A program made the translations under genes and the position numbers. This document shows positions 1-11,810 of a DNA stretch of 64,000 nucleotides, one piece after another. Numbering within the stretch: the first letter of the stretch is position 1; each line of letters opens with the position of its first letter. The notes beneath the pieces were generated by a model. That model did no database searches. It was not told the DNA's origin and saw only the letters and a list, made by a program, of their open reading frames with translations. Where the stretch lies: contig CM063114.1 in the NCBI GenBank assembly GCA_031841125.1, positions 1,984,001 through 2,048,000 of the forward strand. Reading direction: 5' to 3'. The DNA comes from Acanthococcus lagerstroemiae. Taxonomy: Eukaryota > Arthropoda > Insecta > Hemiptera > Eriococcidae.

Positions 1-1600
1 AATTTGAAATACAATTGTGACGCCTTCGAAGAATTGAATATGCTATTTCTCATACGCCAATTGACGTTTTCAAAATCGCTAATTTCTCTGGGGCAAACTA
101 ATAAAATGCAAAAATCTTTGTTGGTGATATGAGGTTCGTGAAGGAGTCAAACGTCGAATTAACCTTTTCTTAGATCAATCCGTCTCTAATTTTCGCTTTC
201 GAAACCAGTGGATTTGGTTGCAATGACTGCTGAAGGTTAAGAATTATTGCCTTTTCGAAATCTAATTTTCTGCGAAAAATAAAATTCAAAATCTTTTTGG
301 GGCATACTGCAAAACGGTTGGACAATTTCGAAAGAGGCAAATGCTCAAATTAAGACGTTAAACTGCTCTACACTTCAAGTTTTGCAATTATTATTCCCCC
401 GAGATTCGCATTTCGAAGTATTGTGTATTGAGTTGTATTCCGCCTTAAGCATTCAAACGTCAATATTGTGTTTTGAAATTCATATTCTCTGAGGCAAACA
501 CTAATGAAAATCTTTGGATTGGTGGCTATGAAAGGCTTACTTTCGTCGAAGAGGACAAAGCTTCAAAATTGCAAAAATCTTTGGATTGGTGCACCTCACT
601 GCAAACGATTTGACGTTATTCGAAGGAGATCAAGCTTCAGACTTTCAAACGTTATTCCTAGCTATCGTTAGTCTATTCGAGTGGAATGTTTCCAATTTGA
701 AAATCTGCAATTGTGTTAGCTTGATATGAGATTGAGATACTGAAATTCGCCTTTTCAATCGCAATTACTGTTCAAAATGATAAAATTCTTGGGGATTGAA
801 TAAATGCAAAATCGGATTTGACAATCTCGAAAGGATCAAACGCCTAAATTGAAAGTTTCCAAAGCTATCCCCATTCGAAGTTTTCCTTTAGTTCCTCCGA
901 GAAATTGCCATTTCGAAAACGTCATTTGTATGTTGGTTGCATATTCGACGTGCTGAAGGCATTACCTGAATATGTCGCTCGAATTATTTCTGGGGCAACA
1001 ATAACGCAAATAATTTTTCTGTGGGCAATATAAAACGGTTACAAATTTGATGGTGGAGTATCGAAACGTAACGCTTCGAAAGATGAACCCTCTCTCAAAT
1101 TTCAAACGTATTTCTACCCAGTCCGAGATTTTGCAATTTTGTAACCCAGAGAAATTGCAATTTCGAACGCAATTGGAGATTATGCATATTCGACGTGTTA
1201 AAACGTTATTTTGCAACGTTTATAAAATCGCTAAATTTTTGGAGATATAAATCGAAAATCTTGGACTTTGAGATAGTCAAACTGGTTCTAACTTTCAAAC
1301 GTTTTTCAATCTGCCTCAAAATAACGTTTTCCGAATATTCAGTCCGCAGATTATTCCGATTTCAAAAGTCTGATGTGTGAGTTGCATATTGACGTGCTGA
1401 AGGCATTACCTAGATATTCGCCGTTTTCAAATTTATTTCTTGGGGCAAAAATAAAATGCAAAATCTTTGGATTGGTGGCAGCTACTGCGAAACGGGTTGA
1501 AAATTTCGAAAGAGGAGATAAAAACTGCTCTCAAAATTTCAACCGTTTTCTAAAGCTCCCCGGGGTCCGGAGTTTTTTCCCCGAATTATTATTTCCCCCC
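1..1600. repeat. Satellite array, degraded left part
   Basis: Bases 1-120 match 5420-5539 without a visible difference, so the window opens inside the same array that is clean at 4600-5815. Recognisable monomer pieces recur through 1600 (variants of CTCTGGGGCAAAC, CGAAACGGGTTGACAATTTC, GCATATTCGACGTGCTGAAG), but spacing is irregular and many small gaps break the unit. Short reading frames here are only satellite translated. I cannot separate real divergence from consensus errors. Confidence 0.85.
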
Positions 1601-2750
1601 CAGAGAAATTGATTTCAAAAACGTAATTTGGTTTTTTGGTTGGTTGCATATTCGACTGCTAAAGGGGCATTTACCGAAATTGGTTTTCAAATTTCCCGTT
1701 TTCCCTCTGGGCGAAAAATAAAATGCAAAAATTTTGGGATTGGTGGCAGCTCGCAAAAAGGGGTTGAAATTTCGAAAAGAGATCAAACTGCTCTAAAAAT
1801 TTTAAAACCCCTTTTCCTCTTTTTTTTTTACCCCAGCCCGGGAAATTTTTCGCAAAATTTCCCCCAAATTTTAAATTTTGGGGTTTTTGAGTTGCTTTTT
1901 GACGGGAAAGGGCCTTTAAACCAAAAAAAAGCCTTTTTTCTTTTTCCCCTTATTTCTCTGGGGGAAAATAAAAGCAAAAATTTTGGGGGGTTTGGGGGGC
2001 AGCACGCAAAAAAGGGTTGCCCCTTTTAAAGAGGAGAAAAATGCTCCAAAATTTCAACCTTTTTCCTTTTCTTTCCCCAGCCCGGAAAAATTTTCCCCCC
2101 CCAAAAATTTTTCAAAAAAGTCTTTGGTGAAATTTGATTTTTAAATTTTTGACGTGCTAAGGGGCTTTACCAATTTTGCTTTTTAAAAAAATTTTTTTTT
2201 TAAAAAAAAAAAAAAAATTTTTTTAAATTTTTGGGAAAAAAAAAGGGGGGGAAAAAAAATTTTTCCCCCTTTTTTTTTAAAAAAGGTTTTTTTTTAAAAA
2301 ACCTTTTTTTTTTTGGGGGAATTTAAAAAAAAAAAAACCCTTTTTTTTTCAAAACCCTTTTTTTTTTAAAAATTTTTTTTTTTTTTCCCCAAAACCCCCC
2401 AAAAAAAAATTTTTTTGGGGGAAAAAACCCCCCCTTTAAAAAATTTTTTTTTTCCGGGAAAAAAAAAAATTTTTTTTTTTAAAAATTTTCCCCCGGGTTT
2501 TTAAAAAAAAGGGAAAAAAATTTTTTTTAAAAATTTTTTTTTTTCCCCAAAGTTTTTTTTGGTTTTTTTTCCCCCAAAAAATTTTTTTTTCCTTTGGAAA
2601 AAAAAATTTTTTCCCCTTTTAAAAAAGGGGGAAAAAATTTTTTTAAAATTTTTTTCCCCACCAAAAAAAAACCCCCCTTTTTTTTTTTTTTTTCCCAATT
2701 TAAAAATTTTTTTTTTGGGGTTTTTGGGGGGGGTTTTTTTTTTTTAAAAA

Positions 2751-2781
<31 letters not shown>

Positions 2782-4600
2782 TTTTTTGGGGGGGGCCCCG
2801 GAAAAAAAAAAAAAAACCCCAAAATTTAAAAAAAAAAAATTCCCCCCCCTTTTTTTTTTTCCCCCTTTTTTTTTTTTAAAAGGGGGGGGAAATTCCAAAT
2901 TTTTTAAAAAAAAAATTTTTTTTTTTAAAATTTTTTTAAAAAAAAAAAAAAAAAAAATTTTTTTTCCCCAAAAGGTTAAAAAAAGGGGGAAAAAATTTTA
3001 AATTTTTTTTTTTCCCCCCCCCTTTTTGGAAAATTTTTTTTGGGAAAATTTTTTTTTAAAAATTTTAAAATCCTAATTTTTTGGGGAAAAAAATGAAAAA
3101 ATTTTTGGTTTGCAGTTTCGAAAATGGAAATTTTCAAAAGGGAAATAAAAATTTTAAAATTTAAAAACTTTTTTTCCCCCCCAAAATCCGGGTTTTCGAA
3201 TTTTTCCCCGAAAACCCCTTTTAAAAAGTTTTGATTTGAATTCTTTCCTGCTAAGGCATTCCAAATTTTGGTTTTTTAAATTTTTTTATTTCCCCAAAAA
3301 AAATTAAAAAAACATTTGGGGAGTTTTGCAAAGGGTTGAAAATTTCAAAGGGAAATAAATTTTAAAATTTTTAAAACCCTTTTCCTTAAAAACCCCGGAA
3401 TTTTGGGCCCCCAAAAACCCTTTTGGTTTGGGGATTTGGGGTTAAATTTTTACTTAAGGGGAAAACCCAAAAAAATTGGTTTTCAAAATTTTTTTCTCGG
3501 GGGCAAAAAATTAAAAAATTTTAGGGGATTGCTCCAAAGGTTCAATTAAAGGGAATAAAATTTTTAAAAATTTTTTCCTTTTTTCCCCAGTGGAGATTTT
3601 CGCTTTTGAAAAGTTTAAAATTGTGTATGTTGAGTTGCATTTTGACGCTAAACTTTACAAATTTTTCCTTTTTCCCGGAAAAAAGAAAATTTTTTGGGGG
3701 GAAAACTTAAAAAAAAAAATTTTGGGGATTGGGGTAAAGCTCTCAAAATTTAAAATTTTGAAAGGGACCCCTTTTCAAATTTCAAATTTTTCCTCAACCC
3801 CCATTGGAATTTTGGGAAAATTAATTCCCCCGGAGAAATTCCCCTTTTTAAAGCAAGGTTACAAAGTTAAAATTTAAAATGCAAAGGGCCATTAAAAATT
3901 TTTTTCCTTTTTAAAAATACTTATTTCCCGGGGAAAATTTGCAAAAAACTTTTAAAAATTTTTTAAAGGCCCCCAAAGGTTACTTCGAAAGGGAAAAAAA
4001 ACTTCAAAAATTTTAAACCCGGGTTTTTTAAAACCCCCACCAGTTTTTCCCTTTTTTATTTTCCCCCAAAAAAAATTTTCCCCAAAACGTAAATTTTTGT
4101 TGTTGAGTTTTTCATTTAAAATTCCTTTAAAAATTTTAAAATTTTGGGCCCCTTTAAAAATTTGAAAATTTTTTATGAAATTAGAAAATGAATTTCGGGG
4201 GCAAAAAAAAATTTTTAAAATTTTTTTGGTGAAGTCCGGGAAAGGGTTGGCTTTAAAAGGGGGAAAAATCAAAAATTTCAAACCTTTTTCCTTGAAACCC
4301 CCAACCCGGGAATTTTTGCTTTTTTGAAAATATTTTAAAAATTTATTTGTTTCATTAAAATTTTAAGTTTTTCGCCATTTAAAAAATTTCCGATTTCTCT
4401 GGGGAAAATAAAATGCAAAAATTTTTGGATTGGGGGCCAGCTAGGGAAAGGGGGTTGAAAATTTCGAAAGGGGATCAAACTGCTTAAAAATTTAAAACGT
4501 TTTCCTTGGCCACCCCCGCCCGGGAGTTTTCGCGAATTATTAGTTCCCCCCGGGAAAAAATTCCCATTTAAAACGTCAATTGGTGTATGTTGAGTTGCAT
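1600..4600. other. Homopolymer-decayed satellite, probable assembly artefact
   Basis: Satellite words are visible at both edges, but between them the sequence turns into runs of A, T, G and C of 3 to 20 bases. From about 2180 to 3060 almost every base sits in a homopolymer run. The decay is gradual on both sides: the same monomer phrases appear with stretched homopolymers and lost bases around 1640-2150 and 3590-4600. This is what a failed long-read consensus over a repeat looks like, and I know of no biological sequence like it. Lysine/phenylalanine-rich reading frames on both strands (2501-3001) should not be annotated as proteins. Confidence 0.85.
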
Positions 4601-5815
4601 TTTTGGGTGCTGAAGGAAAAAAACCCTGAATTTTGTCGTTTTCAAAACCCTTATTTCTCTGGGCAAAAAAATTAAAATGACAAAAATCTTTGGATTGGTG
4701 GCAGCTACTGCGAAACGGGTTGACGCTTTCGAAAGAGGAGATCAAACTGCTCTCAAAATTTCAAACCGTTTTCCTCTAGCTATCCCCAGTCCGGAGATTT
4801 TCGCGATTTCGAAAACGTCAGTTGTGTATGTTGAGTTGCATATTCGACGTGCTGAAGGCATTACCAGAATATTCGCCGTTTTCGAAATCGCTTATTTCTC
4901 TGGGGCGAACAAATAAAATGCAAAAATCTTTGGATTGGTGGCAGCTACTGCGAAACGGGTTGACAATTTCGAAAGAGGAGATCAAACTGCTCTCAAAATT
5001 TCAAACCGTTTTCCTCTAGCTATCCCCAGTCCGGAGATTTTCGCGAATTATTAGTTCCCCCCAGAGAAATTCGCCATTTCGAAAACGTCAATTGGTGTAT
5101 GTTGAGTTGCATATTCGACGTGCTGAAGGCATTACCTGAATATTTGTCGTTTTCAAAATCGCTTATTTCTCTGGGGCAAACTAATAAAATGCAAAAATCT
5201 TTGGATTGGTGGCAGCTACTGCGAAACGGGTTGACAATTTCGAAAGAGGAGATCAAACTGCTCTCAAAATTTCAAACCGTGTTTACTCTAGCCATCCCCA
5301 GTCCTGAGATTTTCGCGTTTTATTAGTTCCCCCCAGAGAAATTCGCCTTTTCGAAAACGTCATCTAGTGTATGTTGAGTTGCATATTCGACGTGCTGAAG
5401 GCATTACCAGAATATTAGAAAATTTGAAATACAATTGTGACGCCTTCGAAGAATTGAATATGCTATTTCTCATACGCCAATTGACGTTTTCAAAATCGCT
5501 AATTTCTCTGGGGCAAACTAATAAAATGCAAAAATCTTTGGATTGGTGGCAGCTGCTGCGAAACGGGTTGACACTTTCGAAAGAGGAGAACAATTTGCTC
5601 TCAAAATTTCAAACCGTTTTCCTCTACCTATCCCCAGTCCGGAGATTTTCGCGATTTATTAGTTCCCCCCAGTGAAATTCGCGATTTCGAAAACGTCAAC
5701 TGGTGTATGTTGAGTTGCATATTCGACGTGCTGAAGGCATTACTAGAATATTCGCCGTATTCGACTTCGCTAATTTCTCTGGGGCGAACTAATAAAATGC
5801 AAAAATCTTAAGTGC
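4600..5815. repeat. 272-bp tandem satellite, clean monomers
   Basis: The anchor TTTCTCTGGGGC occurs at about 4893, 5165, 5502 and 5774, giving spacings of 272, 337 and 272 bases. Monomers are highly similar and include conserved blocks such as TCTTTGGATTGGTGGCAGC, CTATCCCCAGTCCGGAGAT and CATATTCGACGTGCTGAAGG. The 337-base unit carries about 65 extra bases near 5420-5490. No coding function is supported. The sharp right edge at about 5815 passes into diverged relatives. Confidence 0.9.
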
Positions 5816-6835
5816 AAAGTTGTCAGAGATGATCTCCCGCCAAAATTTTAATCCGCTTCGCTTTAGGTGTCTCCAGTCCGAAGTTACAGGTGTTTTTCTA
5901 CAGAAAATTTTTTTTCAAAAATTTTCACAAAAGTGAAAAAAAGTGAAATTTGTCAGAACCCCAGCATATTTACTATCAAATTGAAGGTAATGAAAAGTTA
6001 GAACTTCTTTAGAAACAAAAAATCGCTCAGTTTTCCTCTATCTCCCATAGTTCTCGAGAAAAATGAGCTTTTTTAGGTGAAAGCGCTATGAAAATGCAAA
6101 GTTGTCAGAAATGATCTCCGCTCACCAAAATTTCAATCCGCTTTGCTCTAGCTGTCTCCAGTCAAAAGTTACAGGGGTTTTACCAAATCCAAATAGTGTT
6201 GTAGGTGTTGCATGTTCACCATGTTGAAGGCGTTGCCCTTTCTTCTTTATTTCAACCATTTTGACCACATTTTCGAGTGTATCTCGGCAACGGAGCGTCG
6301 CCGCCAAATTTGAATAACAGATTCGAACTCAGCGTGAAAAATTGAATAAAATACAGCCATTAATTCGAAATTTTTGGTCTTCTCGAATTTTGAAAATTTC
6401 TCCATACCATACATGTCTTTTTTTGGGCGAAAAAAATTTTTTTCCCGGCTAGAATGACAGCCTTATTCAAGATTTTCTGCCCTATTCAAATTGTCAAAAT
6501 GTTTCGCTCTAGCTCTCATCGATCCAGAGATTTTGGCGTTTCATTAGTTCGCCCCAGGGAATGTGAGATTTTGAAAATGTTAATCGGTGTGAATTGTGTT
6601 GCATATTTGATATGTTTGAGGCATTTCCAGATTATTCAAGAATTCGCATGTATCTCACCCATATCAACCACTTTTTCGAGTGTTTCTGGGCAATGGAGCA
6701 TCGCCGCCAAATTTGAACAATGAATTCGAAACCAGCGTAAAAATTTGAGTAGAGAACAGTTTTTAATTCAAAATTTTTGATTCTGTCGAATCTTGAAAAT
6801 TTCTTCATACTATACAAGTCTTTTTTTGAAAAAAA
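5816..6835. repeat. Diverged satellite relatives with a 410-bp compound repeat
   Basis: Two blocks centred at 5829-5890 and 6112-6178 are near copies spaced about 283 bases apart (shared words TGCAAAGTTGTCAGA, AATCCGCTT, CTGTCTCCAGTC). A further satellite-like monomer lies at about 6454-6640. A second component of about 170 bases is present twice as direct copies at about 6250-6430 and 6668-6835 (shared TCGCCGCCAAATTTGAA, TTTTCGAGTGT). An inverted copy of that component occurs at about 19463-19630. No protein-coding signal was found. Confidence 0.7.
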
Positions 6836-8030
6836 TTAGGGCCATCGCAGACTCGCTTTTAGCACACCTAACTCCTGTCGTCTCTGCATTCCATTTAGTT
6901 TTGGGCAACTCCATGATTGCGAGTACAGGCGCCTTGTATTTGCAGAAATGCAACCGACAAGTCACGCGCGATATTAGAATAGCAGTTTCCAGCAATGAAG
7001 GCGTGTTTTGAAAACCGACATCGAAGGCGTAAATTTACATGCTTGATACCAACAATCTCCTGACTGATACAATCAAAGGTGTAGCCAGGGGCGAGGGGGT
7101 CGAGAGAATCTGGACCCCTGCTCTTGCAACTTCGTCAAAAGAGTTTTTCCAATTTTAGCAGCTATTCTAACACATCCTTCCATTGGTGAAGACCAACACC
7201 TCCCACAACCCTAGACTGGCTATGATACAAGTCACAATAATTCTGCGTACACATTATAATAATTTAGAAACCGGATTCCTCCGCAGTAAAGACTGATAAT
7301 TCGGCGCTGAAATTAGCACCTTCGACATTATTCGGTAAAAACGCAAAAATGTCCCTCACAATTGAAAAAAGAGTGGAAAATGTTCCTGTTATTTATGAGG
7401 CATTCAAGAAGTAAGCATTCTGGTATACTATGACGTGACTAATTTTGTCAGTACATTCACGCTAACTCCTGAAACAGCGCGACGGTTATACGAACATCTC
7501 TCTAGTTGTTTCTTCCGATTAGGTTTGAAATGGCATTTTGTGTTCTTTTCGACGTCATTGACTATTTTCGGTATTTACGTCATTTTCGGTGTTTTTCGGC
7601 AAAATAAAATTTGTTCTCCAACCTTCCTCACACTAAAACATACTCGCACATCATCAGACTTCTCTGTCGTCAAGCAAGACGATGTCATAAATGCCGAGGA
7701 ATCCGGTCTCTAATTACAATTAAGATGTGAGAGTAATTACCGAAAACAAAACAATAGATGATATACTCGAGACCGCTACCCAAAAATGTAAGTACCGAGT
7801 ATATTTGCACTTTGAAATTCAGATATTCTAAGTAAGTACTAAAATACATATATTACCTCGAAATTCTTTTCTTGTGTTACAGTCCTAAACCATCAGATCT
7901 GCTGAGTAAGCGATGTCTTACACTGTCCCTCCAATCGCCCTACTGAGTGACCTACAGAGAAGTGTTTCTACCTTCGATAGGTACATACGTATGTATATCC
8001 CGAGCCGAAGAAGTAACTGCTTCCTGTTAA
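6836..8030. other. Gene-less stretch
   Basis: No domain-bearing reading frame, tRNA or clear repeat was recognised. Reading frames of 60-92 codons exist on both strands but lack splice context and recognisable motifs. The phrase TGTAGCCAGGGGCGAGGGGG at 7081 resembles the ends of interspersed elements, but I found no partner end. Confidence 0.5.
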
Positions 8031-8033
8031 GTT

Positions 8034-8545
8034 TATGATCCGGCAATGATCAGGACAGCTCAACCGCACACGTACCGTGACCGATTCACTGAAGAGCCAT
8101 AACAGCCCAACCGCACACGGTTCACTATTGGCCGATTCACTGAAGAGACAGTCCCAAACAAAGGGAGAGCATAAAGCTACCAGGAAGGTTAACTTTCGAG
8201 CTAGGATTCAGATATTTGAAACGGAATCTGTATGTACATTGGCTCAAGGAGGAGCGGAATACTCTGTTCCACTTCAAGCCAACATAAATACATTTATTAC
8301 GTTTCAAACCCTCGCTAGTATCTTCACGAAGCGTACAAATGCACTCCGCCCTGTAGAGGAAACTACCGCTACCTGAGAGTCTTATGATCCGGCAATGATC
8401 AAGACAACTCAACCGCACACGTACCGTGACCGATTCACTGAAGAGCCATAACAGCCCAACCGCACACGGTTCACTATTGGCCGATTCACTGAAGAGACTG
8501 CCTCAAATCATGGGAGAGCATAGATCTACCAGGCAGTCTTACAGT
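8034..8545. repeat. Direct repeat of about 160 bp, copies 350 bp apart
   Basis: Copies at about 8034-8192 and 8383-8545 share TATGATCCGGCAATGATCA, the block ACGTACCGTGACCGATTCAC and the ending GGGAGAGCATA. Each copy also contains an internal doublet: ACCGCACACG followed by CCGATTCACTGAAGAG occurs twice, about 55 bases apart. The 190 bases between copies are unique. The arrangement could be a tandem unit of about 350 bp or the untranslated part of a mobile element. Confidence 0.8.
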
Positions 8546-10500
8546 CGAGCATTTCCTCACACAGGATACAGATGATATAACTGTTAGGAGGTGTAAGACC
8601 GTATTATAACCCTGAAACGCCACGAAGCTGAATGTTTTATAAGACTGTAACACTAGAAAAGAAAATCGGGTACTCTTAATATCTAATACCTGAATGTAGC
8701 AAGAACAGATTCACTTTAGTTTTTCTTTTTTCTTTTTCGAGTACGTATAAGTAAAGGACTGAGAAGGATGATGATTACAGGTAAATCAGAGTTATCCTTT
8801 CGGATCCTTATGCAACTTCGAAACACTGACCTTTGGGGACTAAATAAGAATGAGATTAAACGAAGCTTCTTGATCCGCTCGATACTCATTCAACTCTTTA
8901 ATGAGAACGCATCATACTGGGAACAGGGGTGTCTAGAACCAGATCCGCTGATCACTCCTGGGAACCTTGCCCCCGGGCACAAGGACTCGCGAGAACAAGG
9001 TCTAGCCCAGAAGGTTTACATCGTGAGCCTCACTGACCCTGACTTTTCCTATGCGTTTCTTTAGAGAGTTAATCGGTTGACAAGGAATCAAGATGCCAGA
9101 CTGACATGCCTATTGCTCGAGACTCGACCTACAGAATGAGACTTCTTCATCTGCTGCTATTGAAGTTGCAATTAAAGTCTGAGAGAACTGAGACAACTTA
9201 ACTACTCTAGACAGTAGACCTACAAATGGCTAGACTGGGGAAATACGATAGCAGTTAGCATTAACAGTTCGCAGGATGTAACAAGCTCAGCTGAAGCTAA
9301 CTCTCCTACTTAGAGCCTAGGGGGCTGCAGGCGGGTGTAAGAGGCACCTGCTTCGCCCCCGGATCTCGCCTGCAGCCGGTGTAGTACGATTTTAAGGAAT
9401 TCACAAATTGAGGAATAGTTCCAAGGAATTAGGAATATTTAGGAAACGGAAAATAATCGCTGGCTCGAGTCTCATCCTGTCAATTTGGTTGTAAAGTTGT
9501 TGAGTCATCGACACACCAACAAAACAGGTCCAAACTGCCAGAAAAGACCCGGGTGGATCACAAAAGGGACTGAGAAACTTTCGTACTTTTCTCCGAAAGG
9601 ATGAGTCCGGGGAGACTGACCCATCCTTCAAGAAAAAAGGACAATAATTTCCGAAAGGTGCCTTTCTCATCGTCTTCTCTGATTTTACGTTACCCATAGT
9701 AGGGCCCCAGACTCCACGAGACAACAATTAAGGCCATCACAGCCAAAAACTGCAGCCCGCTTCTCCTGGCGCTAATCCCCAGCCGCCATATCCAGTACGC
9801 TCCACTCTGTTAAGGATCAGCCCCAAACCCTAGTTAGAGGCAACGTAACAGAGAAGACGAGTAAGAAGGACCTTGAGTTACTCATACGTATACCTATGCG
9901 GACACATAAACCACTGACTCAGCACTGAAAGGGTATAGCCACCATAGACTTCCTCCACGACGTTCTTGTGGCAGGAAAGTCTCAATCAGCGCCGACCAAA
10001 TCAATGGAAAAGAACCTATGAAATCAAGAATTAAAGAATCTGGTCTCCACTACATTCGCCACTGACTGCCCGTTCACTGCAAAGGGGGGCAGTCCCCCCA
10101 CAGACATTACTGTTGCCTGTGTTAGTTTTCAACTAACCCGATACTAGAACATAACTGCAGATCAATGGGTTAAATTAGGGCTTATATGGTAAACATGCGG
10201 GAATTAGAGTAGGGCGATAGGTGCAAACATGTGGGGGTTGGGGGACTTGACACCCCAAAAAGCACCCCAGATTTGCCAAATGTATACTAATAATATAAGC
10301 AGGTAAATTTTTGTGTTTCTAAGACATTTTCGGCCCCCACACTGGCTATTTGCGCCTATGGCCAGGGCAAATAGTCTTATCGCTTCAATGAACTGTACTT
10401 CCCACGGCCCTCTTGTCCAAAAGAAATACAGATTCATGGATACGACAGCACTACGCAGGCCGGGAGATGGCACTGCAACTTCTCCAGACCCTCGCTAACC
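8546..10500. other. Gene-less stretch with one perfect inverted repeat
   Basis: No recognisable protein is encoded. Frames such as 8768-9064 (+), 9401-9727 (-) and 10204-10473 (-) show no family motif or splice context. The stretch is less AT-rich than its surroundings and contains an 11-bp perfect inverted repeat, GGCTGCAGGCG at 9321-9331 and CGCCTGCAGCC at 9366-9376, enclosing a GC-rich loop. Confidence 0.5.
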
Positions 10501-10504
10501 CATG

Positions 10505-11810
10505 TCAACTCAAACTATAAGTAACATTAAAATTATTCAGCTACTGATACTATCGTAGATAAAAACTACAAATCATTAAAAACAAAACTGGATGAAGAAT
10601 AACTTAAAAATAAAATTTGTTTTAAAATATAAATTCAATCACGAATGCAGAGTAGAATGAACTGTGAATCGGTGAATTACAACTGGTTGCAGGCAGAAGC
10701 CAGCCTACACAACAAACAAAAACCCTTCAACTGATCGCGTTTGATCCAAAACAAACAAAAGCAAAATTATTTTACTTTTGCTGGTTGGGAATGAAACGGG
10801 ACCGGTTAATGGTTCGTTTTCTGCGCTGGCTGCCTCCAGTCTGGAACACACCCAAGGGTCTGACTCCACTGCGGAACCTAACGTGTCTGAAATATTGCAG
10901 GACTGAAATCTCAGCCAAAAATACTAATGCACTGGAGCTGCAGGTATTACTGACCCGCCGTTCCTATGTCATTTGCTACTAAGGGCACTCTGCCAAGCCT
11001 AAGATCTAACACCACCTAGATGAACACCTGTTATAGTAACAATGATGCAGAAAGAAAATATCTCACTTTGAGACTTTCGCTCGCTGAGCTATATATAGTT
11101 TCATTGCATCCCCCCCCCCAAATTCGGTGACTATTGGCCACTATAATAAGTAGAGACATTGAGAGACTAGTGTGGAGTTTAAACCAAATGTGAAAGAGTT
11201 GAATAAACACTCAACTGCAGTATTTTTTGGAACTTTTTGAACAATAACCCAATAGTAGAACAGCTGCAGATTGTAGGTACAAACATTAGAATAATCAGAT
11301 AACTATAGCACTATCCTAAGAGGGAAAAAATTGCTGGAAAACAAAATGAAGTGAAGAATTAATGACTAAAAATTCGTTTTAAAATATAAATCTGATCAAG
11401 AGGGTATAGAAGATTGCTTAATGGATCGGCGAAGCACGACTAGCCGTGCACTGGAGCCAGCCTACACAGCAAGCCAACTTTTCAACCAATCACACGTCTG
11501 ACCTAGAACAAACAGAACCAAAATCATTTACTTTTGGTGGTTGCCAGATGAAACGGGATTAGTTGAAAGTTCGTTTGCTGCGCTGGTTGTCTCAAGCTTA
11601 CAACATATCTAACGTAAGAGCCAGATTCGAACCTGTGTCTGACATACTATAAGAACAAAACCTGAGCCTAAATTTTAATGTACGGGACTGCAGGCATCAC
11701 TAACCCGCCTCTCATAATAATTTGCCATCAAGAGCGTTACTATGCTCAAGATCTTACGCCACCTAGATCAATATCTGTTACAGTGACTTAGTGCAGTAAA
11801 AACTATCTGG
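10505..11810. repeat. Diverged duplication, about 760-bp period
   Basis: Sequence at about 10505-11050 recurs in the same order and orientation at about 11275-11805. Shared words include TTTTAAAATATAAAT (10620 and 11381), CCAGCCTACACA, ATGAAACGGGA, GCGCTGG, CTGCAGG and CACCTAGAT. The copies differ by many substitutions and small gaps, so the duplication is old. The intervening 230 bases (11041-11270) include a C10 run. No open frame spans a copy. Confidence 0.75.

Noticed and set aside
2501..3001. Long Lys/Phe-rich open frames on both strands
   Set aside because: They are translations of homopolymer-stretched satellite consensus; composition and overlap on both strands exclude real proteins.
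8768..9064. 98-codon plus-strand frame starting MMITGKSELSF
   Set aside because: No recognised motif, no splice or promoter context, and it sits in a gene-less repeat-rich stretch.
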